From Oscheius dolichura (taxonomy: Eukaryota; Nematoda; Chromadorea; Rhabditida; Rhabditidae), in the NCBI GenBank assembly GCA_932521035.1, contig OW051497.1, positions 7,750,001 through 7,814,000 on the forward strand: DNA of 64,000 bases. The letters run 5' to 3'. The notes under the pieces were generated by a model that saw nothing but the letters and a program-made list of their open reading frames with translations, searched no databases and was not told the DNA's origin. A program made the position numbers and the translations under genes. This document shows, piece after piece, positions 46,897 through 57,520 of the stretch (the stretch's first letter is position 1; each line of letters begins with the position of its first letter).

Positions 46897-49024
46897 TTAA
46901 AACAGGAATAAAAGAGCTACAGTAAGAATAACCAGAGTATAATCTTGTGGAGTTGGTCTAGCTGATGACCTGATCAATCGTGCCCGTTTCCATTCATCCC
47001 ACGCGAGAGCAATTTGATTCGGGGAGCTGGCCTCCAAGTGATTGCAATCTATACTGCACTTGTTGTGGAAGTCCATCCTCTCGCAGAGACATTTTGTTAC
47101 TATCGACTGAAAAGAAAAAAGTTAATAAGAACTACGATTAGTCGCTAGGCCATAAAATCGCATTGGAGTCTTCCGGAGAAATTACGGAAGCCAGGGGTTA
47201 GGAATCAAATTGGGTTTTTTAAGGTTCTTTTTCTTTGTTTGCTTCTGTTTTCATAAGGTATATATGGCGTGCCCCCTTTTCCCCTTTTCCCCGAAACACA
47301 TTATGAACAGTTCGTATTCCTCCCATAGTTTATCTCACTATATAAGCCACATTTTTCCCTTCGCAGACAATGCATTCCTCACCCCCGCCGATGAAGCCCT
47401 CGCCACCCAGAGGACCAGGTAATATTTTTCAATAAACTGTGCACGTCTTCAGACCCCCTACCGCCCGGGCCTCCACAACCTCGCCGCCCACCGACTCCTC
47501 CGCTTCCTCTCACCTAGATCTACTTCCTTCGGCATTTTTTGGATCTTTTGCTTAATGGTTCTGTGGAAGTAAATTTTTTTAAGAACTTAGTTCGTTTCAA
47601 TTGAGAAGCCGAAGGGAGCCGACCAGGGTGTCCTCCTATGACCTAGAAAATCTCATCTTCTTGAAGTCCCCTCGATTTCAATATAGCTCGCTGAAATACA
47701 CGTCGACCGTTCAGGCCGATAGTTTATCGATTTCATCCTCGTGGTATGACAGGGGTGTCTAGCTTAACACATGGAAAGACAAAACCAAACGCATATTGGA
47801 AAGAATTCAGGGGTGGCCGAGCTACAGTTTTTGGAAAACAAATACTTACATGATAACAATAAGCCTGATGAAGGGAATACAGATCGGATAGCACTGAGCG
47901 AACAATGAGACACGTTCTCTCGTGATCCGTTTTATTATATCCTATTAAACTTCTTGATATATCTAGTTGTATCCTATAATTTTAAATTAACTAAAACGAA
48001 ACGCAAGCCTTACCTAAGCAGTCGGTGATAATCATACTCGGTGTACCCTGCCTTGGGTTTCATGTGTTCTTCACATTGGTTTATAATATTATGTACATGT
48101 TCAGATGAGCAGTTTTTATGACGGCTTAAGGAACATTGCACTTGTAGATATCCTAACGAATTGACAATTTGCTGACCATTCATGGATTCACGTGGTCTGC
48201 CAATTACTGGCACTATCTGAACAAGTGTACTCTCTACACAAATAAAAAGGTGATCTACCCCCTCTGCTGCCCGACTCAACTTCTTCTTTTTCTGACAAGA
48301 ATTGAGGGCGGTCTTCCAACCATGATGGGCAAATTTGCCAACTGTTGCGGCTGGGCATTTTCCTACCCTGGCTTCGAAACACTCGTCTAGGAACTGAAAA
48401 TTAGCAAATTTATTGGCATTGAGAAAAGGATACCGTGTAGTGTACGCAGCGAAATGTGAGAGCTCCATCACTACAAGTCTCCTCCATCATTTGGAAGAGT
48501 TCTGTGAAGCAGGAAGCTCCGGCAGTGGTGTTGCACGTAGCTTCACTGAAAATAGAAGTTATCCCCGGCTATCAAAGGTAAGGGGCCAACTCATTCCAGG
48601 AGAATTTTAACCCGATTTTAAAGGATATTCCTGGGTTAACGGTTGCGGGACATAAAATTGGAGATAACGTTAGCTCAGAAGGTTTAGAAAAAAAACGTTT
48701 TCTCCCTTTCTTCTAAAAACGATTCTGCAAAAGATCAGTACCAAGAGGTGAGCCGTTGTCTGCTCGAGAAAAACAATTCAAAGAACTGTTGTCTGTTCTC
48801 CTATACTAAGAAACGTTCTTCGGGAAAGGTGAGGATTATCTGGAGCTTCAACAAACATCACCCGTTAGTCACCCTCGGGATTAAGTCCTGCTCTCTCCCT
48901 CTCACTCGCCCAGGGAAATATATCCCAGAAAATTGACTGTATCTACTCACGGATGAACGTAGGATCTGATAAGAAATGCAGATGCACTGCGCAATATATA
49001 GGCTAGTAACAGACCGAAGAACAT
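46897..49024 (-). CDS. Cysteine-rich secreted protein, probably GPI-anchored
   Basis: Six exons join in frame on the minus strand. The ATG at 49024 gives a signal peptide (MFFGLLLAYILRSASA). Exon 2 (about 48552-48450) starts EATCNTTAGASCF and contains several cysteines. Exon 3 reads FLDECFEARVGKCP and ends near an RAAEG motif at a 42-nt intron. Exon 4 carries CSLSRHKNCSSEHVHNIINQC and exon 5 carries an NKTDHERTC block. The last exon (about 47107-46897) has CLCERMDFHNKCSIDCNH and ends in a hydrophobic tail (YTLVILTVALLFLF) immediately before TAA. Signal peptide, about 15 cysteines, N-glycosylation sites and a hydrophobic C-terminus without a cytosolic tail fit a GPI-anchored surface protein of about 285 residues. 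The cysteine spacing recalls nematode secreted DUF19-like or GFR-alpha-like modules, but I cannot assign a family. Confidence 0.65.
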
Positions 49025-50110
49025 AGGGAAGCTCACATCCACGGAATATTACCTCATATGCTGCGATCTGAAATGGCTGAGATGGAATAAATTGAATAAG
49101 TGAAGGTGGTTGCAAAAGGGAACTTTTTGGAATATCCAGTCGGGAATAACAAGAAGAAGAAGAGGAATTAGACCAAATTCTGACAAAGAGGCTTTAAATG
49201 GATAAAGAGTAGGGGGAATCAGCGGGAACTGATAGATTTAGTGAAAGGCTTCATTGCGGGGGAATCCTTACTTCTGCCATATGGCTAATTATAACTACTG
49301 GGGAGAGCTTTCCAAGGAATATGAGACCTTTTCCTCGAATTTCGCCTGATTTAGGATAACATCCTTATTTCGAGGAAGCTATAAGGGAAGGCTAACGACA
49401 GGCTCTATAGGAAAGGACCCTGTTATTGTGAAGCATTAAATTAATTGGTTTTAAAGATTAGCACATATTAGAAAGAGATGTGGGGATGATTTAAATGCCA
49501 TTGTGGGGATTCATAGTCAACAAAACTTGAACACAGCCTTTTCTCTTCCCTTCTGACCTTATTTTTCTACGAGAGGAAAAGGATTAGACTAGTTATTGTG
49601 ACGAAAGGACTTTATATCTTTCAGGCTCCGCGGGATGACATGGATGAAGCAGGCGATCAATATCGTTTGGTCTAATCAGAAACTATTTGTGAAGGTGAAC
49701 ATAGTGGGCCCTAATTGTGAGTCGGGATTCGTTTCGTCAATGAGGGAAAAAGACATGCGCAAATAGGAGTCGATAATCGCCGATTTATGATTACAATCGT
49801 AAGGTCTTGAGCAGTTTCCGGATAAGGGAAGAGAGCCGGGGAAGAAATAACATTTACGGCCAAATTGATCCCCACACGATAGGGAAGGAACGCGAAGTAA
49901 TACAAAAACGAATGAATAACAGAAGGATCAAGTAATTAACCGCGATGTGAGGCAGTTTCTTGAACTTTAGACGTGAGAATAGACACGCTAGGGAAACATG
50001 GAGAGGGAGGCCACGATGAGAAGTAAATAGCTAAATAAATTACGCTGTAATCGTGAGAAATAGACCAAAAAGTATCTTAAAGAAGATCCCGGTGAAAGTA
50101 GCCGGAAGAT

Positions 50111-50285
50111 CTAGCTCAACGATCTAGAAGTTTTAGTTGTGTAGGACGGGTCAGGAATAGCGCAAGGGTGGGTTGCGGGGAGACAGGATGAGGGAAAACC
50201 CGCTATACCTCCTAATCCGTTAATCAATTTAACAAAAAAAAGGATGCTACCAATAACTGCAACCAATACGTAACAGGAAAACTTC
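50111..50285 (-). CDS. Possible small secreted peptide
   Basis: An ATG near 50285 opens a 58-codon frame. Its start (MKFSCYVLVAVIGSILFFV) looks like a signal or anchor sequence, followed by two cysteines and a Pro/Ser/Thr-rich tail. There is no splice evidence, no paralogue in the window and no named family. It may be chance. Confidence 0.2.
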
Positions 50286-51380
50286 ATTAACAGCAGCACA
50301 AGAGGGTATTAATTGTAGTCTGGATGGTCTCCAACTGAGGATAAAAAGTGCTGGTCTGGCCAGACTGATTCAGGATTATTCTTCGAATTTGCGGATCTTG
50401 TTCGTAGGGAACGTATACATCATTAGAGCTTGTATTTTGAGACGCCTACGCTGAATAGTGGCCGGGTATTTTTACGGGGCAACGACAAAGAACGACGAGA
50501 CTGAGCAGGCCACCCAATGGACGGGAAATTAGAAATGATGAAACAATAATTGTCTCTCTAGAAGACGATTAGCGTCAGCCAGAGGTGAATCAATGTGGTA
50601 GAGCTTTTGGAGATTATCCCGAGATTTACCCCTTCTTGACACACGCTCAATCAATTACCTTAATTAAAAGTGGCGAATGCCAAAGAAAACTTCTAAATTG
50701 GTTCAATCAACGAAGAGATTGAATGCGGGATATCTGGCGAAGAATATAGGAGACAGGGCGACGCGGAGGGGAGGTCGAGAGGATGAGGAGCAAACTTTGT
50801 TCCCGGAGAAATAAGGGATTTGGCCTCTAATTCGAATCAATCTACGTAGGCTAAAATTCACATAATGTTAGCGACAACGTGGAGGGAATGTTCCCAAGAT
50901 GGGAAACTCCGCGGTTACTAAGACGGAAGGGAGATCACCGCGATCGGTTAGGGATAATGTATGCACCCCAGAAGGAGGCGGTCTCTAGGAGGAAATTCCC
51001 TCTCTCGATCAGTTTTTTTCCAGGCAGACACACTTTCCAAGACGAGCAATCTACTCTATAATTAGCCCGGTGCCAAAATTGCTATTATAGGTCAAGCAAA
51101 GACTTGAAAGGCTGCCGAGATTAGTCGAAATATCAAGAGATATACTGCCTTTTGGAGAACAAAAACACGGCTGTATAGAGTCGAGGAGAGGAAATCTCCT
51201 GGAAGTTTAACCTCCGTCATAAATGTAGCATTAACCAATGCCACGTAATAGTCAAAGACATGAATATTTCAGTCGAAAGAGTCCTAAATTTTCACTGATC
51301 TCGGAGAGAAGACTGGAAGAAGCGGTAAGCACCAAAGGAATTGAATTATCACCTCACAAAGAGTCTCGATTTTTTCTTCG

Positions 51381-51805
51381 CTAATTATCGTCCCAGAGCC
51401 AATGCATCCTAATGAAGATAGTTGAGTCTTTGTCCGCTGCTTTCCTTCGGACCGTGTTAAGAATGCAAGTGGGGGTAAGAGAGTAAAATATGAGTACAAG
51501 ACAGGCCAAGGAACCGAGTTTTATGTATTCAGGAGGAAGGCGGCCCAGTTCCTCATCCGTGAGATCTTGCGTATGGGAAGTGATCGCTCTAGCCGATGAA
51601 ACTCCTGATCTATGACTAATTTCCGTGTTCTTAGTGATTTTTGGTACGTACGCCTTCCTGGAATTAACTTCAGAAGGAAGAAGAAAGTGTTTGGGACAGC
51701 GAGAAGACGTAGAGATGAGATGGTATTTACGCAAAGATACAATTTCCCTATCGAAAAACGGAGAATAATAGCATCGAGATACCCCCCTTGAAGTTTTGAT
51801 CCCAT
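51381..51805 (-). CDS. Possible single-pass membrane protein
   Basis: A minus-strand frame of over 100 codons holds a charged stretch (TDEELGRLPPEY), a hydrophobic segment (LACLVLIFYSLTPTCIL) and a basic tail, with TAA/TAG at 51381. An upstream exon starting at ATG 51805 (MGSKLQGG) can be joined through a GTAAAT donor. The composition looks coding, but the exact splice is uncertain and no family is recognised. Confidence 0.3.
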
Positions 51806-53154
51806 GAAATTGTAAGGGATGTTGACTCGGCCAGGTGTTCGTGATTTACGGCGCCTTCTTACTAATTCTGGTCGGATGTCACATTATGGAAGACTTGGTC
51901 CTTGTCGGAGTGCATTCAACCGCAGTCGAGACTTCTATGAAAATTCCAGTAAGATCCATTGCAGGAAAGAAATTGAGGAACAATAAAATAGTAAAACATT
52001 ACTGTAAGAAATTGTTCAATCCTTCTCGAACAGAAATTTCTACAGCGCCGCAATATTTTTTACACGACATATTTACATCATCGTAAATATCAAGCGTCAG
52101 CTTTGGAGAAAGAATTATTTCTGGCCAGGACTAAGTATACGTTTCTCCATTATTTTATCAAATAAAAAAAATAGATCAAGAGAGGGTGGTTGCCAATCTT
52201 CTGGCTCCGGAACGGATCTGATATTATTTACTTCTCGTGAAGATCTTGTCATTGCCGAATGCCTTAGAAATAATTGAACAGAATTATACTGGTGGGTTAT
52301 AAACGAGGCATCTTTAGTTCTAAATAATTTAGAGTTTTTCGTCAAAATGGCAGCCCAAAGGAGGGTGACTCTCAAACTCCAGGGTTGCCCCAGTTATGTA
52401 GAAATATAAAGTCTATTATTTGGTAGTTCTTTGGCATAATACCTTCTATATTGCCTGCGTGAGTACCACCGACTGTTCAACCCTTGAACTGCTCCGCTAG
52501 CAGCGTGCGCAGCGGCTACCGTAACTGTATAACTGTCAAACGGACGCTAGAATTTTATCACTTTATCTGGGGCAAAAATTGAGAACGACGTTATGCCATT
52601 TGACTAGGAACATCCTTATCTATCATCAAAAACAGCCGGTAAGGATTAGCTTTAGTTGAGATCACTGGAGCATGGCTGTGCTACTAAAGACTGTCGTTAC
52701 CTTCGTATCACGCTAGTAGCGTGAGTGACCGCCGCTCTTCAGTGCTTCTTTTCGTCCATAGTTTTAGATTAACGCTTGTATATGACGAGTAAAATATAAG
52801 AAATAATTGTCGTTGGTTTTTGCGCAAACACCTTATGAACTAATTAACAAGGGTTACTATTCTCTGGTTCTTATTTCTGTCTTCCCCATCATTTAAAAGT
52901 TATCCATTATTTTCTGTCAGTATAACTCGTTTTCAATTTAATGGCGGGGATAATACTCCGCTCCGTTTGCACCCTCGGGCTTTTGTAGCTCCAGCCTTTT
53001 GTTGTTAAAATCCTCTTTAGGCTCGGAAAATGTTACCCTTTTATTGCTTATAAAAAGGGTTTATACTTTTTTTACCTACTGATTTTTTAAGACCAATTTG
53101 AAAAAAGATCAACCGAAGCTTTAGTTCTGTTTGCCCTTTCGTTTCAACCTTTTT

Positions 53155-53235
53155 GAGAATAATCAAAACCTTTTAAGGTGCATACATCACTCAAATTCTC
53201 TCAAATTCGCGTTGAATTTATTTTGAAAAAGAGTG
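53155..53235 (+). repeat. Short direct repeat A, copy 1
   Basis: This shares GTGCATACATCA followed by CTCAAATTCTCTCA and GAATTT-TTTTG with 54335-54415, in the same orientation, at about 80% identity by eye over roughly 70 bp. Confidence 0.6.
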
Positions 53236-53394
53236 TAGAAGCAGAAGTCTAAAAGCTAAATATTCTCTCCACTGCCAAGTCCGCTGTTGGAGAAGAGGTA
53301 CCCAAATCTATCTTTCATTGACTTAAATATTGTTTAAGAGATCGAAGAAGAAACTCAAATTCATCGGAGATACGCCACGAGCCGCTCCCAGGAG

Positions 53395-53430
53395 GCCACC
53401 TATGTCTTTGGAGATCTTCTAATGCCAGAG
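53395..53430 (+). repeat. Short direct repeat B, copy 1
   Basis: The core TATGTCTTTGGAGATCTTCT followed by AATGCC is repeated exactly at about 53907-53932. Confidence 0.75.
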
Positions 53431-53899
53431 AAGAATTTTATGCCGTGATTACGGAAAATCTGCTATAAAATGGAGCAATTGTGAGTTTTCATTCATTTAA
53501 AAGAAGCCCGGGGGATCCCTTGATCTTACCTGATCGAGCGCATTGGTGACTGCGCGCACGTTTTCTGTTTTGCGACCATACTTTTCACAGTAATGGGGAA
53601 ATTGGCCGAAACCTATTCGATTCGTGCGTCAGCTGGTTCTGATCATGGTTTTCGTTTTTTAATGAAAAGGTCACTTTCACTGCCATTTTACTAGGCTACA
53701 GTAACTCGCCTAGGTCTCTGGGGGTTTCTTTAAACAGAGAAAAACTATAAACGCGGTACTTACTTTCCATTTTTCAGAAGGGTCAGTCGATAGGAGTGAA
53801 CTGAAAACAGCGAGACCCGATGAGATGACACAGCTACGATCAAATTTGTCTGGTTCCCTCACAAGCACCTTGCCCACTCTGGAATAGTTCGAGGATGGA

Positions 53900-53940
53900 A
53901 ATCCTATGTCTTTGGAGATCTTCTAATGCCTGGGAAATAG
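53900..53940 (+). repeat. Short direct repeat B, copy 2
   Basis: This is an exact second copy of the 26-base core at about 53401-53426. Both copies are preceded by CC and followed by diverged sequence. Confidence 0.75.
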
Positions 53941-54334
53941 TGGAATGTGACGAATTTCTACAGTAAAAATTGTACATTTCTGCACAGAATTTTTCTAAAA
54001 GAAGATTATAAATAAAATAAAATAATTGCATAGATAGCTTTTCTTATCTTATTTATTCCACTTGGTATCAACCTTGACTTACTTTGATCTATACTTTCCA
54101 CATTATTTATACCAGATTCAGGTACATCTCGGACGAAGGGGGGAAATTATAATGTGAGGAAGTTAGCTGAAAGATTCTCTTGACGTGGGTTCGGAGAAAT
54201 TTATAAACATATTGGGCTTCCTATACGGTTTCTCGGGTTCATTCCATTCCTACCTCATTGTTTTTATTCATTGCCCCTCCTTTTCTTTTTCTCAATTCTT
54301 TTCACTCCTCTCTTCCTCATTTTCTTTTCCTTTA

Positions 54335-54415
54335 AACGTTGTTACCTTTAAAGTGCATACATCATGCTCAAATTCTCTCAGATTTCCTTTGAATTTGTTT
54401 TGGAAAAGGGTAAAG
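54335..54415 (+). repeat. Short direct repeat A, copy 2
   Basis: This is the diverged partner of 53155-53235. The order A-B-B-A along the strand shows that it is not a single simple tandem duplication. Confidence 0.6.
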
Positions 54416-54685
54416 AAGAATTAGTTAAGACACCCCGGATCCCGTCCCAGTCTCAAAAACCCCAGTCCCGTTCACCCTGATTTAGACGTTCTTAAGCTCA
54501 ATGAAACGTACAGAAAATTTTCGGCAATCGGAAGAGCGCGCTCCGCCGAAAAAGGATAATTTCGGGGGCCTCAACGAAGAATCCCGCAGCCATAGCGATA
54601 GAGATAGCCACTCTGTCCTTGCCAGCTTAGCCGTTTATAAAAATGGAAAATGTTTTTCCAGGAAAGAAAAACGTATTGGAAATTC

Positions 54686-54966
54686 TTAAAGGGACTGTCA
54701 GGTACCTTTGGTTTAGTGAAAGACTTAGCGTCCTTTTTCTGTAAAGTCCTTGGTCGGGATTCCCCATTTTTGAAATTGGAGCTCTCTGTGGTCTATTGGA
54801 GGAACCGTTCATAGTACGCCTTTACAAGCGATTTTTTTCTCTACAAACTGATACCAAAAACGTTCACCAAAACACGGATATGGCTTTTGAAAATTGGAAC
54901 TCCCGCCAAGGGCTTTACAGAAAAAGGACGCTTCACTAATCCAAAGGTCCCTGACAGTCCCTTTAA
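54686..54966. mobile_element. TTAA-flanked foldback element (MITE-like)
   Basis: A 281-bp element is bounded by TTAA at 54686-54689 and 54963-54966. Its ends are inverted repeats: AAAGGGACTGTCAGG on the left and CCTGACAGTCCCTTT on the right. The complementarity continues inwards for about 80-100 bp (TTTAGTGAA, GCGTCCTTTTTCTGTAAAG, CCTTGG), leaving a central loop of roughly 100 bp. There is no open frame. TTAA target duplication together with a non-coding hairpin suggests a non-autonomous piggyBac-type MITE. The family name is an inference from TTAA alone. Confidence 0.75.
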
Positions 54967-55068
54967 CAAAAAATCTTGGGCAAGAAACAAAGATGAAAGA
55001 TGTTTTCTCATATCTTATTAGTAGCTAAAATAACAAAATAAACAGTGCTAAGCGTTCCAAACAGACGA

Positions 55069-55393
55069 TTAATCACCGTAGTCGTTTTGCAAAGTTGAAT
55101 GGTCCTGGTTACCGGAAAGACGAGCAACAACTCGGCGATACTGGTTTATGATGATCTCCCGCTGCCAAATCCCAACCGTCACGATATTTGTCACAAACAA
55201 TAAGACTGCTATCCCTGCGATAATCTACAACCATCTAAGGAGTTCTATGTAGCCCTACCGTCCGTATTGCTTGACATTGGTGCAAGTTTCTAGGACAATT
55301 CTTGGAATAGTCGACATCTTGGAGGGTTGTATTTCTATCATCTGCTAAAATTGTCCCTAGTGAGAAGACTAGTAGGAAGAAATATTCATACAT
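55069..55393 (-). CDS. Small CxxxLxQC single-pass membrane protein, paralogue A
   Basis: The ATG at 55393 follows a TTTTCAG acceptor by two bases (likely trans-splice site). Exon 1 encodes a signal peptide (MYEYFFLLVFSLGTILA), a short ectodomain with an N-glycosylation site (NTT) and the motif CPRNLHQC. A short intron with a GTAGGG donor, in phase 0, precedes exon 2. That exon carries a transmembrane helix (IIAGIAVLLFVTNIVTVGIW) and a cytosolic tail ending LQNDYGD at TAA 55069. Length is about 96 residues. The same layout, intron position and intron phase occur in the gene at 56132-56645. No named family was recognised. Confidence 0.7.
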
Positions 55394-56131
55394 TGCTGAA
55401 AATGGATAATCATTAAATAAATGTGAAAAATAGGGGGAAGTGTGCTTTGGAACGACCAAAAGGGGAATACAATGAGTCAGAGTGGCAGTCGGCTGAGATA
55501 AGGGCTGTTTTCCCTCGTACTTTCGCAATATTCCGTGCAAAAAAGTCTATAAACACCGGTGAGAAAACCACAATTTGGATATTTTCAGATGAACGGAGTA
55601 TTATCCCTGAGAGAGAACACCTGGCCCTAATAGGATGTACTCCGCGTTTGCGGGTTGTGCAAACAGGTATTTACACTGTAGCCGTCTGCAACTTCCGCTC
55701 GGTGATTCATCTGAGTTCACATTCTACGAACCCCATTTGTGATAACTCCATGATAAGGCCCTCTTTTGAGCAACCGGAAATCATAATGCCAGTGCATTCG
55801 GGGAGAAATCGTTTCCCAGGAAACGGCGTAGTTTAACAAACAGTTGACCTTTCCGTGCAAATTTTCCCCGCGAATGCCCTTGCCCCCCAATACAAAATGT
55901 TCTACAGTAGTCAGTTTTCCCTCGTTTTACTGACATTACGCATCGAGGATAGACCTTTAAACATTTATTCAGAAAACAACAACGCTTTAATAATACGATT
56001 AACCTAACCGTATACTGTGAGAACAATACCGTCTTGGGAATTTCACAAAGAAAAGAAACCGCACTATAAACCCATTAAACAGACAAGTATACGTGTTAAC
56101 AAAAAATGAGGAAAGAGAGATCAGCATCAAC
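55394..56131. other. Spacer between the tandem membrane-protein paralogues
   Basis: This 0.74-kb spacer has no supported gene. Its 137-codon plus-strand frame (55423-55836) lacks a domain and splice partners. It contains the TTTTCAG acceptor next to the start of paralogue A, so the pair could be an operon, but the spacing is longer than typical. Confidence 0.4.
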
Positions 56132-56645
56132 TCAACGGAACCCGATTTCATCGTCATCGTAGATGTCACGGTGGGCATTGATTACCGGGACTTCTTCTTC
56201 GTGTTGTCGAAGAGCCGGAATCCACCGGGACAGAAGGAAACGGATGGCTACCCGGTTGAACCAGAATATCGTGATGATGTTGATCAGGAGCAGACCAGCT
56301 GCTAGGACGCCGAGGACCTAAAAGAAAGTTAATGTTCCCCCCTGCAAAGTGCGCGTCTTACGATCAAACGGTTTCATTTTCTACAACATTTCCTTAAAGA
56401 ATAACTTTTCCCCATTTTTTTTAAAAGTCTATTTATTCACGGTTGAGCCCACCCTTCTTAGGATAGAAAGAACTCACAGCGGAGATAGTGTGGCACTGGC
56501 TGAGCCTTGCATGGCACTTGCTAGACGGGCTGGGTTTTCCCAGAGCACTTTCCACCAAATCGAAGAAATTGTCTTCCTCCTCGACATTAGTTTCATTGTC
56601 GCAGAGGGCACTTCCAACAATCAGGAGAAGAAGCAACTTCTTCAT
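56132..56645 (-). CDS. Small CxxxLxQC single-pass membrane protein, paralogue B
   Basis: The ATG at 56645 lies one base after a CTTTGCAG acceptor. Exon 1 gives a signal peptide (MKKLLLLLIVGSALC), an acidic stretch (NETNVEEEDNFFDL) and the motif CHARLSQC. A phase-0 intron with a GTGAGT donor sits just before the membrane helix, exactly as in paralogue A. Exon 2 encodes the helix (VLGVLAAGLLLINIITIFWF) and a tail with acidic and aromatic residues ending DDDEIGFR at TGA 56132. Length is about 117 residues. The conserved pair of cysteines next to the membrane could form a disulfide or mediate dimerisation; that is inference. Confidence 0.7.
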
Positions 56646-57520
56646 TCTGCAAAGGACAGTAGAGTAGGCAGACGAAGAGAAGCAGTCGAAAAGTGTTAGA
56701 GCAGGGAAAGACGAGGTAGCGACTAGGCGGATGTCAACAAAGTCAAACATACAGGCAGTTGTTTGCCCGGATGATTCAATTAAATGCAGATAGGAAGGAT
56801 TGGGAAAGAACAACAGCGGAGTTCGGAGGTAGATGTGATATGTTAACACGCCCTTTTCGAGGGTAAAATAATTGACGGGAGAGGGAGAGAGTGAGAGCTG
56901 GAACTGCAGAGAGAACCCCCGGTCAGCAATCGATTTTGCCCTGAACAGAGAGGAAGCGAAAGAAAACAACAGAAACGGTTGTAGTGCTGGCTGGTGCTAA
57001 AGTGTAAATAGGTACCTGTTCCCCTTGATTTTTCCGGTTATTCCTATTCAAATGGCAGCGAAACGTAGAGAAATTTAAAGGACTGCCGGCCCGGTTGGCC
57101 GCAGAGCTTAGCCGAAACACGAATGGCAGATGTTCAATAGCACGAAATGTACTTTACGACTTGATAAATTGTGGAGAAGACAAGTCTATTCAGTGCCATT
57201 GAAAATTAAACCTGTCTCCCCCCTATAAATTTGGAGAATGAGCATGACTTTATTTTCATATACTACACAAAACAATCTTTTCGAACAATTGAGAATTATT
57301 GCTGTTAATAAACACATTTTCTCCTCAAAAATCATACAATATATATTTTCACTAAGCATAAATCTTCATCTAGTCTCCTAGAAAATAAAAAAAGGGTCAA
57401 GTGAATCACGGAATGTTTTTGTTTACATTACAGGGATTGGGGCTGGCTAACGTCTGTTTGGGGGCAAGGAATACAATAAAGGGGATACAAGGGAGAAGAC
57501 TTGATCAAATCTGATCAAGT
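56646..57520. other. Intergenic region between paralogue B and the V-ATPase gene
   Basis: Both flanking genes are on the minus strand, so this holds the 3' flank of V-ATPase subunit A and the promoter side of paralogue B. No additional gene or clear signal was found. Confidence 0.45.

Larger units (their letters stand above)
49025..55068. other. 6 kb gene-poor region with short repeats
   Basis: Most of this is AT-moderate sequence with only short frames. Items listed separately are two weak gene candidates (50111-50285 and 51381-51805, both minus), two pairs of short direct repeats between 53.1 and 54.4 kb, and a TTAA-bounded foldback element at 54686-54966. I found no other supported gene. 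Confidence 0.5.
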
